Shown: piece after piece, positions 22,123 to 35,302 of the stretch
Numbering within the stretch: the first letter of the stretch is position 1
Layout of the letters: each line of letters begins with the position of its first letter
Assembly (NCBI GenBank): GCA_025667525.1
Contig: CM046875.1
Coordinates: 199,802,125-199,866,124, forward strand
Direction of reading: 5' to 3'
DNA: 64,000 nucleotides
DNA from: Glebionis coronaria
Taxonomy: Eukaryota > Streptophyta > Magnoliopsida > Asterales > Asteraceae
Program-made: the position numbers and the translations under genes
The notes under the pieces: generated by a model
What the model saw: only the letters and a program-made list of their open reading frames with translations
What the model was told of the DNA's origin: nothing
The model's database searches: none

Positions 22123-23784
22123 TATCTCCTTAAGTTCATATCTTGGCATAACTCGTTTCTCGATTTGAGACCTTTCTCGGACCGATATTTGGCATGTACT
22201 TCATACTTCAAATCTTGGGAAGACGTTCTTGAAATTATGGTCTTCTCTTCATATATTTGGAATTTCTTCACTTGACGTTTTTGAGAGATTCTTCATATTT
22301 GGACCACGACTTCATCATTTTTCTTCAATCTTTACTTTGGACTTTGATATACAACGATCCGCCTCCTTTTCGGACTTGGATATATTTATCCTCATACCTT
22401 GTAAGGGTCTTTTTGGATAGACTTTCTCCATGATCTTTAGGGGAGTGATTGCTTTTCGTCGTGTGTCTCGATCCTTCATATTGATTTAGGAATAATGATA
22501 CTTCACATCATCTTGGATCTTTAGCAAGAATAGAGCTCCTCATGCCTTGTTAGGGCCTTTTTGGATGATTGCCAATCTTCGCGTCCCGCTTCAATAAGTT
22601 ATGCCTTGACTATGAACTCTATTCAACCCCGAGCAACTTTTAAACGATCTTGCGCTAGAGGCTAAGTAACCTTTCAAATCGTACGACCTTCTTTATTGCA
22701 ATTATGATTTATTCCTAATGCATTGATCTTATGGGAAGAAAAAGCCACAATTAAAAACATATGAGTTTTTGAAAGAACATTTTCATGTTCTACGTTTATC
22801 ATGATCACTTGTCTAACTCTATCATCTCTCGTTCTTCACTATATAAAGACCTCTAATTAAAGAGACTCGTGAATACTTAGCCATGCAAGTCAAAATTAAG
22901 CCAAATTTGGATTAGCTTTCATTAAGACTATATCAAATCAAAGTTTTGGGTTTTCAAGCCACCTATAGGATCTTGCACTTTCTTGGACTTTTTCAAGTTT
23001 AGAGAATGCGTTTTATAGTTCCCTTGATAAGTGACTTTCTAGGATCAATTATAGGAACTTGCGAAAAGTTCTTGTTCTTAACCCGAATGAGCTAAGACTT
23101 TCGCGTTTTAAAGCTCCCTATATAAAAGTCTAGCAAAACTTGAATTGAGCGGGTTAAGGAATGTAAATGGCTCCAAATTCCCATCAAGTCAAAATTTAAC
23201 TCTTATTCTACCCATCGGAAAATATACATTCGTGTCTTAAAAACACTTATGGAAACTAAAGAAAAATTTTTAAATTTGGCCATTTTTAGCCTTATTAGTA
23301 ACAAAAACATTGAAAATTAGAAAGCATGAGGGCGTAGCAAAGCAAGTACCTATTCACCCCCATACTAAAAGTAAACATTGTCCTCAATGTTTCGAGTCTA
23401 AAGGTGGAGCACCCCCATACTAGAGACGAAGAATCGAATGCTTAGGATCTAGCATGGAAAGGGTGATCAACAATATATCTAAAGCCGTTTATTAAGTATG
23501 CTAAAAGATAATTGTTAGAACAATAAAGGATATGTCATGGATTCGTGAAAAACTTCTTCAAGCAAACGATGGAGGCTCACGTAAACAAACACGAGAGTCT
23601 TCAATCGTAGATGATGATGATGATCTAGATAACACAATCACAAACAACCACGAGACAACGAGTTGAAAGGGTACAAGTCCCCTTATTAGTGAATAGTAAG
23701 CATAAAGGATAAGCATGGGATCTCCCCCACGAGGCACCTCGTTTTTGATTACCGAGTCATGAGCTCGACTCGATCCCCTCAATG
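22123..23784 (-). other. Athila region after pol, no gene seen
   Basis: AT-rich non-coding DNA. Near 23360-23425 two TAGTATGGGGG-type purine tracts flank an ACATTGAGGACAATGT inverted repeat on the - strand. That is a common layout just after the pol of Athila-like elements. No envelope-like frame is recognisable. Confidence 0.5.
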
Positions 23785-24279
23785 CTAATTATCATTAGGG
23801 AAGGTGACTTGGTCGAGGGCAACCATTGAAGGAATTTCCCCACCAAAGTAGTGCTTAAGCCTATGTCCATTCACCTTGAAATTAGGTCAATCGTCTTGAG
23901 CTAGCTCGATGGTCCCATAAGGAAACACTTGTGTAATGGTGAACGGACCCGACCAACGAGATTTCAATTTACCGGAAAAGATCTTAAGACGAGAGTTAAA
24001 AAGCAACACTTGATCACCAACGTTAAAAACCCGGTTTTTAATCTTTGAATCATGAAACTTTTTAGTATTTTCTTTAAAAATTAATGAATTTTCATAAGCA
24101 TTATCTCTTAATTCATCCAATTCATTCAATTGTATTTTCCGGTGATCTCCCGCGGTCTTCAAGTCAAAGTTTGCATGCTTAAGGGCCCAATATGCCTTGT
24201 GCTCCAACTCAATGGGCAAATGACAATTCTTTCCATAGACTAAATTATAAGGAGTGCAACCAATAGGTGTCTTATAAGC
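23785..24279 (-). pseudogene. Athila integrase C-terminal part (pol end)
   Basis: Continues the Athila integrase frame exactly from the duplicated TAAGC site: the end of the core ([14 protein letters not shown]), then the C-terminal domain ([14 protein letters not shown]...KSRWSGPF), to a TGA at 23887-23889. The frame then continues with a family-like tail (PNFKVNGHRLKHY) to TAG at 23785-23787. The TGA stands where relatives have arginine, so it is probably a CGA to TGA change. The 10-kb insertion separates this part from the rest of pol. Confidence 0.88.
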
Positions 24280-27186
24280 TGTAACACCCCATTTTGATAA
24301 ATGGAATGTCACGCGTGATTATGGCGTGTCATCAAAGCATGCAAGGTAATATGTAGTAAAACATACATGACCATAGGGAAAACCGGAATCAAACATCGGT
24401 TCCCAAACATAAGCCCAAAACATAATAAAATACATGAACTGAAAGAAAGACTAAACAAGCATAAATATATGAAGGCAAAAGGAGAAGAAGTCTATGGCAG
24501 CTTCCATCCTATGCACGTCCTCCAAATGCTCGAGTCTTGGGTACCTGCCGTTTTGGGACATGGAAAGGAAAGTAACGGCTGAGCAAAACGCTCAGTGCAC
24601 GGATATACAATATAGCATGAAATAGGATAAGCATGTAACATATAACAGCGGAAGACTAAGTTCTGAGTAGACTGATTAAGTATTAAGAAAACTGGTTTTA
24701 TAGCTTGAAAAGCCTTATGTTTATCTTATGAAAACTGTTTTAACATAAATATACCATAGCCCATATAGGTCATGAAAAGGTCACGTGCATGAATACTTGG
24801 AGGGGTGACCTCATCATGCTGATTAGAGGGGATGCCTCTAATTAATATACTGGTTTGGGTAGGAGGGATCAACTCCTTGTGAAGGATGCAAGGCACACAC
24901 CACATTCACCATGAAATACTGAATAGACATGTAACTAGGATGCACCCATACGCCCCACATGATATAATAATATGGCCAAAACTGAAAAGGGACGCCACGA
25001 GCAATCACTCCGCCGTGGGGAAGTCATAACATTGGTGCCTCCAATGTTATGGTTATGGTACCTCCATAACTAGGTGAAACTGGTCATGCTTGTATATGGC
25101 TATAGATTATGCTAATTAAACATAAGCAGTTCAAAACAATAAAACAAATACTGGGGAAAACAGTTGGCTGCATACGGGGAAATCCTAATAAGGAAAGAAT
25201 GTCCATACTGAAAGGACGGGAATCCGTACCTCAAGTCCAGCGAATGAACGGAAGAAAGACTCCTACTTCTGGATCACTAACGCTACATGAATACACACGT
25301 GTATAAGTATCGAATTACTGATTACGTACTGGGTTTTATGTCTCATCTTAGCTTACTTTGTATGTTTTAGGTCATGGTTTACTGTTTAAAGCCTTAAACT
25401 GTGTTTATCTTGTATTCTGATTAATCTGATTAAGTATTACTGGTATTTCATGTATTATTATACTTACTGTGTAATAATAAGTAACTTTCCAAAAATAGCA
25501 AGTTTCCAAAAACAGAAAGTTTCCAAAAATAGAAAGTTTCCAAAAATAGAAAGTTTCCAAAAATAGAATTTACTGCTTAAAATAGATTAGTTTCTAAAAA
25601 TAGAAAGTTTCCAAAAATAGTTCAGCTGCCTTAATTAAATAAGTTTCCATATATAGAAGGTTTCCATGATTAGATTAGCTGCCTGAAATAGATAGATTTC
25701 CATATATAGAAGGTTTCCATTAATAGATTAGTTGCCTTATTTAATTAAGTTTCTATAAATAGAAGTTTCCATATTTAGAATTAAGCTGGTTACATAAGCT
25801 AACATATAAGTCTAAGTGTTTATAAGCTTGTTTCTTAAGTAATATGATATAGTATATAGTTTAATTATTATTTCATGTATTTTAATTTAACTATAGGTTA
25901 AGCATTTTAATTAAAGTATAACATGTTTTAATTAAAATGAAATGAAATACTTAGGTTAAAATATGTATTATTATTATTAATAATATAACCTAAGTCATGT
26001 CTAAATTAATTAATTATAGGCATGTTTTAAATAATTAATTAATTATAACTTATAACATAAAATACTTAGGTTAAATTAATATCATGCTAAATTAATAATT
26101 AGAATAACCTAAGTCATGGTTTAATTAATATCTCATGTGATTAATTAATTTATATCCTAAGTTCATGATTCATAAAAATTAACATGAAGCATAAATCATG
26201 ATTTAACCAACGAACCATGAATCGGGCATGAATTCGACACCGTACCCCGAGCCAAACCCGGGGCACGTGTGCCTCCTTGCTGCCGTGGGTCCCACAAGCA
26301 CCAACCAAGACCTAAAATGGTCTTGGTGGTGGCGGCAATAAGCAAACCAAACCCCCTTCGGGTTTGTTTTGCTAGGCGGCTAAAAACAAACACCCTTTTA
26401 AATCATTCTTTGATTTTAATTAACCCCAAAACATGTTAGATCAATGTTTAATTATCATGTTTTAATAAGAAAATAATAACATGTTCATGAAAATAATCAA
26501 AGATTAAAAAGAATTAAAAAGAAGGGTTTAGAATGATATACCAATACGTAGCTTGAAAGGGGATGAACAAACACGGTTTCTAACACTTGTATTTAATGTC
26601 AAAAATCAACAACACCCTCCTATGGTGTTGATGTAGGTGGCGGCACAAAAAGAACCAAGGAGGAGGAGGAGAAAACTTTTTAGGGTTTATGTTTTCTTTC
26701 TTGAAAAAGTGAAAATGAAAACTAGTTTTACTCTTTACCCCCCTTTACCTGTAAAAGTCCATGGGCTTAGCCCATTTCTTGTTGTGTGCCGTGGGTATGG
26801 GGGCCCCACATGGGGTACCCGTACCTTTCTCGTGTCCCGATGTTTCGTGTTCGTTCGTGGTTAAACGTGCTCGTGTTTAAAGTGTTTCTGTTTATTTTAT
26901 CATGTCGTTTATCGTAATCTTAACGCTCGTAACTATATTATATGTATTTACGTAATTATTCTAGTTCGTATTTTAAATGGTGATCATGATTTAATTATGT
27001 TCACGTGACATATTTATTAACTGTTTATCATGAGTTCGTACGTAATCGATACTTATCATGTCATACACGTATGCACTTGCTTGATTATTAGCACATGAAT
27101 GTGATCAATACTGAATGAGGTAAGTTTTAATCTAGGACGTACGATCTTAAGGGCACTATTCATGGTAAAAGCATGCGGGTTTTACA
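24280..27186 (-). mobile_element. 3' LTR of the young gypsy element
   Basis: Starts TGTAACACCCC and ends GGGTTTTACA on the + strand. It carries four full units of the 17-bp minisatellite (near 25500-25566), against three in the partner LTR, and an 8-bp-stem inverted repeat at 26305-26326. No gene is seen in it. The small open frames repeat identically in the partner LTR and have no family resemblance. Confidence 0.93.
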
Positions 27187-27199
27187 ATTCTTCCCCCCT
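27187..27199 (-). promoter_or_regulatory. Polypurine tract of the young gypsy element
   Basis: AGGGGGGAAGAAT on the - strand, directly before the 3' LTR. The same tract stands before the LTR at 238. Confidence 0.85.
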
Positions 27200-30100
27200 A
27201 AAAAGAATAATTCGTCCCCGAATTATAGATAAAGCAAACTGGAAAGAAGTAACATACCCGAATCAAACTGGAAAGGTATGCAAAATAACAGAGATGAAGG
27301 TGACATGGTAGAAGGGAACGTGGAACGTGACATGTCTTGAAAAGACATGGAACGTGACGTGACTGAAAAGACATATCTAATCGATAAGAGAAAAATGGAT
27401 AAGAAGTCCGGATGAACCTGTCCGTTTCCAAGTGGCCTCCCTCTTGGAACGGTTCCTTCAGAAGATCCTGACACTAATGATAAATCTTGGTCCTCCTGAC
27501 CTTGACTTGGAATACGAAGAAATTCTTGGTTATCAACGGAAGGTAGATCCCCGAAATTCGATCGAGGAAAATAAGAGTTAACGTGCAAGGGTAACTGAAA
27601 CGTTACGATGCAAGACAATCTGACTTAACTGATAATTAGAAACGATGCGCGAGACATAAAGAAACGTAGTACGTGAAAATTTTTGAACGTGATACGTGAA
27701 AAATTTTGAACGTGCTACATGGAGATATGGCGAGTGTAGTATGAGTAAACCTATCGTGATCCATGATACATGTAACATATCTTGATCATGATATGAGGAA
27801 CGTGGAATGAACATGACATGTGAGACATATCGTGATCATAGAATATAATGGCGGTAGCCAAACGCTACCAGGTGAGACGTGGAATATGACGTGAAACGTC
27901 TATCTGATGATGGGGAGTTATACTAAACTTGGGTCTGGTCTCACAAGTTCTTGCTAACTTCCCAGAATGAGAAAAGACATGAACGTAGAATCGTAAGCCA
28001 AAATACGATCATGAACGTGAATAGTGTCATGAACGTGAGCGCGAAAGCAAGTCGTGGAATTAGAATGAAGACACGAAGTAAATAATGAGCATAATTATGA
28101 ATATTTGTCTGACCTGATAACTGAGGAATTGCCAAGTGATCGGATGAGCCTTGGCTGGAACATGTCCGATCAATCTGTTTTTTTTTTTCTAAAATCCTTG
28201 CGGATGTAAGGATTCTGCAGACTTGATCAAACTGTTTGCAATATCCCAGATAGCATCATGCTTCTTCTGAGTTTGCGTTAATCTGGTAACCAAAATCCGT
28301 GTAGATCTTGTCCCATTTTAGTTCACAATTTCAGATGATGAAACATCCCAGTTTGTTGTTGTCCTATCTTATCTTGTTGGTATGTCAGGTACAAAGATAT
28401 GGACGTAGCTGTATCCTGCTTCGTAGAATCTTGATACATAGAAGGTTGCGAAACTCTGAGTCTTTGAATCTAGACTTCTCCTAGCGTAGGATTTTCTAGA
28501 ACACCTAATGTAGTGTAGGGTTCTCTCCTTTACGCATAAGCTGAGTCATGGTAAGATCAACCATAGAAACCTATGTGATTCAGTGTGTCACTGTAATCAA
28601 ACAGAATTGATATTGGAAAAAAAATTTCCAGGGTAGAATTTCTCTTGTCATAGAATTTGCAACATAGTGCAGATATGGTCTTCCTGTTCTTCTCTAGGCT
28701 TAGAGGAAATCAGGTTATCCTCAATGAAAACGCTGATGAATTTGTTTAGGAGTTCATGGAAACTCAATTTATTAAGTCCATAGTGCGGTTGGAGCATTGA
28801 TGAGACTAATTCAAAATCATAAGTTTAGCATAACCGAGTCGTGTACGAATAGCAGTCATGGACATGTCCTGCTTTTTCACTCGTCACTGTTGGCAGCATG
28901 ATCGTGAGTTCGATCTTGGAAAAGTGATTAACACCATACGGTTGATTGGACATGTTGTCAATATGTGGAGGAGAATAACGGTCATGAATGGTGATTTGTT
29001 TAAGTCGACGGTAGTCGACACAAAATCTCATGGTACCATCCTTCTCCTTGAAGGTTCTTCTGGAGTGTAAGGAACAATTTTGGAATAATCCATTGGTTAT
29101 GCGTAAAAGGACCTTAGTAGTCGTGTGTTACTGACAGCTAGAAAATTTTAGCAATACGGCTAACAAAGCACGTGCTTGAAAAGCATAGATAATTTGTACA
29201 GATTTTCCTGATGGAAAATCAAGCTGAATGTATTCAGGAGCCTGAACATTACTGTACATAATTATGAATCATAGCATGGTGTGGTGTTCATAGTACATAA
29301 TTAGGATAAAATTCATCTCGTGTCTGTCCGAGGAAATGCGTTAGCAGCTTGGATCTTATCATTAAGCTGAATGAAAAATCTTCGTATACGTGGGAATACG
29401 AAAGGCGTCCTTCATGGTTATGAATATATGAACTATGGTGAAAGAAATGAAAGTGACATCGGCAACGTGACAGTTCTCACTGATGCGCCGATAATGGTAT
29501 AGAAATTCTTGTGGCCTGATTAATACATGGCACAACAACATAGATATACCCTTGGAGGGTACCCTGAATTTCTTAGAAATGATCCATAATTAGACGTGAG
29601 TCATGTGTCTTGACTCGTGTCTTGAGAAATGTAAGCGTAACATATGTCTTGACTGGTATCTTGACATGTGTCCTCAGAAAGTATACGTGAGACATGTGTC
29701 TTGACTGATGTCTTGACATGTGTCTCGAGATGTGAAACCATTAGAACTACAAATATTAGGTTAATATGCCAGAATTGGCGGATCGGTTGGACTACTAATC
29801 ATTTGTATGTCTGATCACGTCCGTGGCCGGAGCCTTGGTTGCGATTTCCAGGATAGTCCTATCATAGTAGTGGTTACTATCATCTTGTCTGTAGGTTCCA
29901 TGACGGTCATTCTCATGACAGTGACTCATGTAACTATTCAGCTGAGTGGCCGGCTGGTACTGGTGTGCACTCATATGGCTGAAATGACAGCCGAACGACG
30001 TGTGACATGTAACTATGAATTTGGGACAATGATTGATGGGAATTGTCTGATGGTGAAGCATCTTCTCGTCCAATTGCTTTGCTCCGACGCCTTTGTCTTC

Positions 30101-31434
30101 GTCTTTTAGGATCTCCAGGTTGTGAACAGCATCAGCATCAGCATCTCGTAGCGTCTCCCAACATCAGCAGCATCAACCTTCCGTAACATCTCCAAGCTAT
30201 GAGCGGCATCGACAATCTTGTAGAATATCAGCAAGTGAACATACGCCTGAGATGATTTAGAATCGACTAGCGAATACTCGTGAAGTATTGCAAGTGGAAT
30301 ACACATGGATTAAGGTACATGTAATACACATGAAATACGGTACGTGGAGTACACATGGAATGCACATGAAATGATCGGTATGGGCTCGATCATTTGTCAT
30401 GATTTAAGGAAAGTAAACCGGTTAAACGGTTAGGAAAAGCATCATGATAACCTGGCAATATTAGCATAGACATCATTCTGGTTGCATAGAGAAACGCTAA
30501 AGTGTGGTTACACAAAATTCAACGATGATTTGCCTGACAGCATGATCAATGAAAACCAACCATGACTATTATGAAAGCATGATTCAAGAAATCTAACAAT
30601 GTCTTGCAGGACAACGTAAATAACAAAAGAGGCGTGAAACATAATCAACATGAAGACGGAATTATCATGAGGAAACATGAAACCATCTATTACGAAGAAG
30701 TGTATAACATAATCAGCATGAAACTGAAGTTAACCATGACAGTATGAAGGCATACTTGACATAAAAACATAATAACTTATGATGGGACATGAAAAAAAAT
30801 GTATGCCAATTTAAATCATGAGAAAAAATTTTATGCAAGAAAAACAGTGCATGAATGCGTAATGTAGTTTATAAAACCTTTATATGTGCGAGGGAACGCC
30901 TATGGGTCGGTTCCAAAACAAAAGACATGGCGAGGGGACGCCTATGGGTCGGTCCCAAAGTTAAAAGTTTCGATAAAAGCACATGCGACTAAATAGGGCC
31001 AGTCCTGTACCAACCATTACTTAGTCAAAATTCCTGCAATAGATGACATATGATATAAATTCATGAATGCATGAAACATAAATAATTAAAAGTCATTGTC
31101 AAAACTTAACAGAAAAAATTTTATGTGAAAATTATGAACTACTGGGGTCAGTCCACATCGTCACAGTTCACGAGGAACATCATGCATAGACAATGACACA
31201 TAACTAAGTATGGATGACGGTTGTTCATTCCATATTATTAAGACGATACTGGTGAAAACAACAAGGTGCTGAAAACGTCATGGCTAAAACAAAAAAGGTG
31301 CTGAAAACATAATGGTTAAAACAACAACACGCTGAAACATCAATACGTGGAATAACAATCGTTGGCTTAGGAAGCTCCTGGTGACTACCCACTAGTCACA
31401 GGTCGAGTTTTAGAGCCTACAGGTCGAAGCCTTG
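27200..31434 (-). mobile_element. Degenerate inner region of the young gypsy element
   Basis: 4.2 kb without a usable reading frame, rich in short ACGTGA, ATGTGTCTTGAC and CATGA words. Two relics can be read on the - strand: a gag-like Cys/His-rich stretch at about 29795-30073, and an RT piece at 28825-29031 (see there). A 42-bp repeat occurs twice at about 30888-30971. The rest resembles nothing I know. Confidence 0.7.
28825..29031 (-). pseudogene. Relic of a gypsy reverse transcriptase
   Basis: The first residues (MRFCVDYRRLKQITIHDRYSP, then HFSKIEL) match the start of the RT palm of chromovirus-type gypsy elements, where CVDYR-LN and HFSKIDL are standard. The match fades after about 45 codons, and no YxDD motif follows in any nearby frame. 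It shows that the inner region derives from a once coding gypsy element. Confidence 0.7.
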
Positions 31435-31446
31435 GCTCTGATACCA
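31435..31446 (-). promoter_or_regulatory. Primer binding site of the young gypsy element
   Basis: TGGTATCAGAGC on the - strand, four bases from the 5' LTR and complementary to initiator-Met tRNA. It is intact, as expected for an element that was reverse transcribed recently. Confidence 0.9.
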
Positions 31447-31450
31447 TAAT

Positions 31451-34340
31451 TGTAACACCCCATTTTGATAAATGGAATGTCACGCGTGATTATGGCGTGT
31501 CATCAAAGCATGCAAGGTAATATGTAGTAAAACATACATGACCATAGGGAAAACCGGAATCAAACATCGGTTCCCAAACATAAGCCCAAAACATAATAAA
31601 ATACATGAACTGAAAGAAAGACTAAACAAGCATAAATATATGAAGGCAAAAGGAGAAGAAGTCTATGGCAGCTTCCATCCTATGCACGTCCTCCAAATGC
31701 TCGAGTCTTGGGTACCTGCCGTTTTGGGACATGGAAAGGAAAGTAACGGCTGAGCAAAACGCTCAGTGCACGGATATACAATATAGCATGAAATAGGATA
31801 AGCATGTAACATATAACAGCGGAAGACTAAGTTCTGAGTAGACTGATTAAGTATTAAGAAAACTGGTTTTATAGCTTGAAAAGCCTTATGTTTATCTTAT
31901 GAAAACTGTTTTAACATAAATATACCATAGCCCATATAGGTCATGAAAAGGTCACGTGCATGAATACTTGGAGGGGTGACCTCATCATGCTGATTAGAGG
32001 GGATGCCTCTAATTAATATACTGGTTTGGGTAGGAGGGATCAACTCCTTGTGAAGGATGCAAGGCACACACCACATTCACCATGAAATACTGAATAGACA
32101 TGTAACTAGGATGCACCCATACGCCCCACATGATATAATAATATGGCCAAAACTGAAAAGGGACGCCACGAGCAATCACTCCGCCGTGGGGAAGTCATAA
32201 CATTGGTGCCTCCAATGTTATGGTTATGGTACCTCCATAACTAGGTGAAACTGGTCATGCTTGTATATGGCTATAGATTATGCTAATTAAACATAAGCAG
32301 TTCAAAACAATAAAACAAATACTGGGGAAAACAGTTGGCTGCATACGGGGAAATCCTAATAAGGAAAGAATGTCCATACTGAAAGGACGGGAATCCGTAC
32401 CTCAAGTCCAGCGAATGAACGGAAGAAAGACTCCTACTTCTGGATCACTAACGCTACATGAATACACACGTGTATAAGTATCGAATTACTGATTACGTAC
32501 TGGGTTTTATGTCTCATCTTAGCTTACTTTGTATGTTTTAGGTCATGGTTTACTGTTTAAAGCCTTAAACTGTGTTTATCTTGTATTCTGATTAATCTGA
32601 TTAAGTATTACTGGTATTTCATGTATTATTATACTTACTGTGTAATAATAAGTAACTTTCCAAAAATAGCAGGTTTCCAAAAATAGAAAGTTTCCAAAAA
32701 TAGAAAGTTTCCAAAAATAGAATTTACTGCTTAAAATAGATTAGTTTCTAAAAATAGAAAGTTTCCAAAAATAGATCAGCTGCCTTAATTAAATAAGTTT
32801 CCATATATAGAAGGTTTCCATGATTAGATTAGCTGCCTGAAATAGATAGATTTCCATATATAGAAGGTTTCCATTAATAGATTAGTTGCCTTATTTAATT
32901 AAGTTTCTATAAATAGAAGTTTCCATATTTAGAATTAAGCTGGTTACATAAGCTAACATATAAGTCTAAGTGTTTATAAGCTTGTTTCTTAAGTAATATG
33001 ATATAGTATATAGTTTAATTATTATTTCATGTATTTTAATTAAACTATAGGTTAAGCATTTTAATTAAAGTATAACATGTTTTAATTAAAATGAAATGAA
33101 ATACTTAGGTTAAAATATGTATTATTATTATTAATAATATAACCTAAGTCATGTCTAAATTAATTAATTATAGGCATGTTTTAAATAATTAATTAATTAT
33201 AACTTATAACATAAAATACTTAGGTTAAATTAATATCATGCTAAATTAATAATTAGAATAACCTAAGTCATGGTTTAATTAATATCTCATGTGATTAATT
33301 AATTTATATCCTAAGTTCATGATTCATAAAAAATTAACATGAAGCATAAATCATGATTTAACCAACGAACCATGAATCGGGCATGAATTCGACACCGTAC
33401 CCCGAGCCAAACCCGGGGCACGTGTGCCTCCTTGCTGCCGTGGGTCCCACAAGCACCAACCAAGACCTAAAATGGTCTTGGTGGTGGCGGCAATAAGCAA
33501 ACCAAACCCCCTTCGGGTTTGTTTTGCTAGGCGGCTAAAAACAAACACCCTTTTAAATCATTCTTTGATTTTAATTAACCCCAAAACATGTTAGATCAAT
33601 GTTTAATTATCATGTTTTAATAAGAAAATAATAACATGTTCATGAAAATAATCAAAGATTAAAAAGAATTAAAAAGAAGGGTTTAGAATGATATACCAAT
33701 ACGTAGCTTGAAAGGGGATGAACAAACACGGTTTCTAACACTTGTATTTAATGTCAAAAATCAACAACACCCTCCTATGGTGTTGATGTAGGTGGCGGCA
33801 CAAAAAGAACCAAGGAGGAGGAGGAGAAAACTTTTTAGGGTTTATGTTTTCTTTCTTGAAAAAGTGAAAATGAAAACTAGTTTTACTCTTTACCCCCTTT
33901 ACTTGTAAAAGTCCATGGGCTTAGCCCATTTCTTGTTGTGTGCCGTGGGTATGGGGGCCCCACATGGGGTACCCGTACCTTTCTCGTGTCCCGATGTTTC
34001 GTGTTCGTTCGTGGTTAAACGTGCTCGTGTTTAAAGTGTTTCTGTTTATTTTATCATGTCGTTTATCGTAATCTTAACGCTTGTAACTATATTATATGTA
34101 TTTACGTAATTATTCTAGTTCGTATTTTAAATGGTGATCATGATTTAATTATGTTCACGTGACATATTTATTAACTGTTTATCATGAGTTCGTACGTAAT
34201 CGATACTTATCATGTCATACACGTATGCACTTGCTTGATTATTAGCACATGAATGTGATCAATACTGAATGAGGTAAGTTTTAATCTAGGACGTACGATC
34301 TTAAGGGCACTATTCATGGTAAAAGCATGCGGGTTTTACA
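31451..34340 (-). mobile_element. 5' LTR of the young gypsy element
   Basis: Nearly identical to 24280-27186. The first 1.2 kb shows no difference by eye. The 17-bp difference in length is one minisatellite unit. The inverted repeat is at 33460-33481. Confidence 0.93.
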
Positions 34341-35302
34341 TAAGCGGTCCTAAAGGCCCATAAAGTGTCATCGAGTTTGTCGGACCATGAAGCACGGTTT
34401 TCTCCAATTGACCTCTCTAAAATCCTCTTCAAAGCTCGGTTCGAAACCTTGACTTGCCCACTCGTTTGCGGGTGATAAGCCGTAGAAAGACGATAAGTAA
34501 CTCCATATTTCTTTAGAACCTTTTCGAATTGGTCATTACAAAAATGGGTTCCACGATCGCTTATAATAGCACGAGGGGTTCCGAACCGAGAGAATAGTTG
34601 CTTCAAAAACTTCACTACCACACGAGCATCATTAGTAGGCAAAGCCTTAGCTTCCACCCACTTAGAAAGGTAGTCCACCGCGACGAGGATATATTTGTTG
34701 CCATGAGACGATGGGAACGGCCCCATAAAGTCTATTCCCCATATGTCGAAAATCTCACACACTTGAATTATGTTTTGCGGCATTTCATCACGTTGAGACG
34801 ATTTTCCTTGACGTTGGCACGAATCACACGACTTCACAAGTGCGTGTGCATCACGATAGATAGAAGGCCAAAAGAAGCCGGCATCGAACACTTTCTTAGC
34901 CGTGAGATTAGCACCGTGGTGACCACCCGTGGGTCCCTCGTGACAAGCTCTAAGGATATTAGAAGCTTCGGCACCAAACACACAACGTCGAACGAGTTGA
35001 TCCGCACAAACCCGAAAGAGATAAGGGTCGTCCCAAAAATAGAACTTGACGTCACGAAAGAATTTTCGTTTTTGTTGTGTCGTCATACCCTTGATTATAA
35101 AATTGCCCGCATGGTAATTTGAAATGTCGGCAAACCATGGGGTGGTGTCTTTAGAATTCACTACACCGAGAGTCTCGAGAGGAAATGTTTCGGTGATTTC
35201 CTTGTTCTCGAAAACATCTTTGTGAGGATCTTCTAGACGAGAGAGATGGTCGGCCGCTAGATTCTCGGCTCCTTTTTTGTCAAGCACGGTGACATCAAAT
35301 TC
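34341..35302 (-). pseudogene. Athila integrase, N-terminal and core part
   Basis: This open frame follows a stop at 35303. It has the zinc-binding H-H-C-C domain ([11 protein letters not shown]...CDSCQRQG) and the catalytic core with WGIDFMGPF (Asp) and IISDRGTHF (Asp). At the third catalytic position the frame reads SGQVKVSNR, with lysine (codon at 34448-34450) where the family has glutamate. The frame runs into the inserted gypsy LTR after codons for TLWAFRTAY and resumes at 24279. It integrates element DNA in the family. Here it is dead three times over: it has no start of its own, it lacks the catalytic Glu, and it is interrupted. Confidence 0.9.

Larger units (their letters stand above)
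24280..34340 (-). mobile_element. Young Ty3/gypsy element without coding capacity (LARD-like)
   Basis: A complete 10,061-bp element. The LTRs are 24280-27186 (3' LTR, 2907 bp) and 31451-34340 (5' LTR, 2890 bp). The TSD is TAAGC (24275-24279 and 34341-34345). A primer binding site for initiator-Met tRNA is at 31435-31446 and a polypurine tract at 27187-27199. The LTRs differ at about six bases, two single-base indels and one 17-bp minisatellite unit, so the insertion is recent. The 4.26-kb inner part has only short relics of gag and RT. It must have been moved by proteins of another copy. The element at 1-3078 belongs to the same family. Confidence 0.93.

Noticed and set aside
22123..23300. 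Possible second copia 3' region suggested by CTCCTTAAG next to TTTCCAACA
   Set aside because: Beyond the first 20 bases no similarity to 10295-13135 could be followed, so I left it as unassigned Athila DNA.
24367..24582. 71-codon frame identical to one at 31538-31753
   Set aside because: It is duplicated because both are LTRs of the same young element. No known domain.
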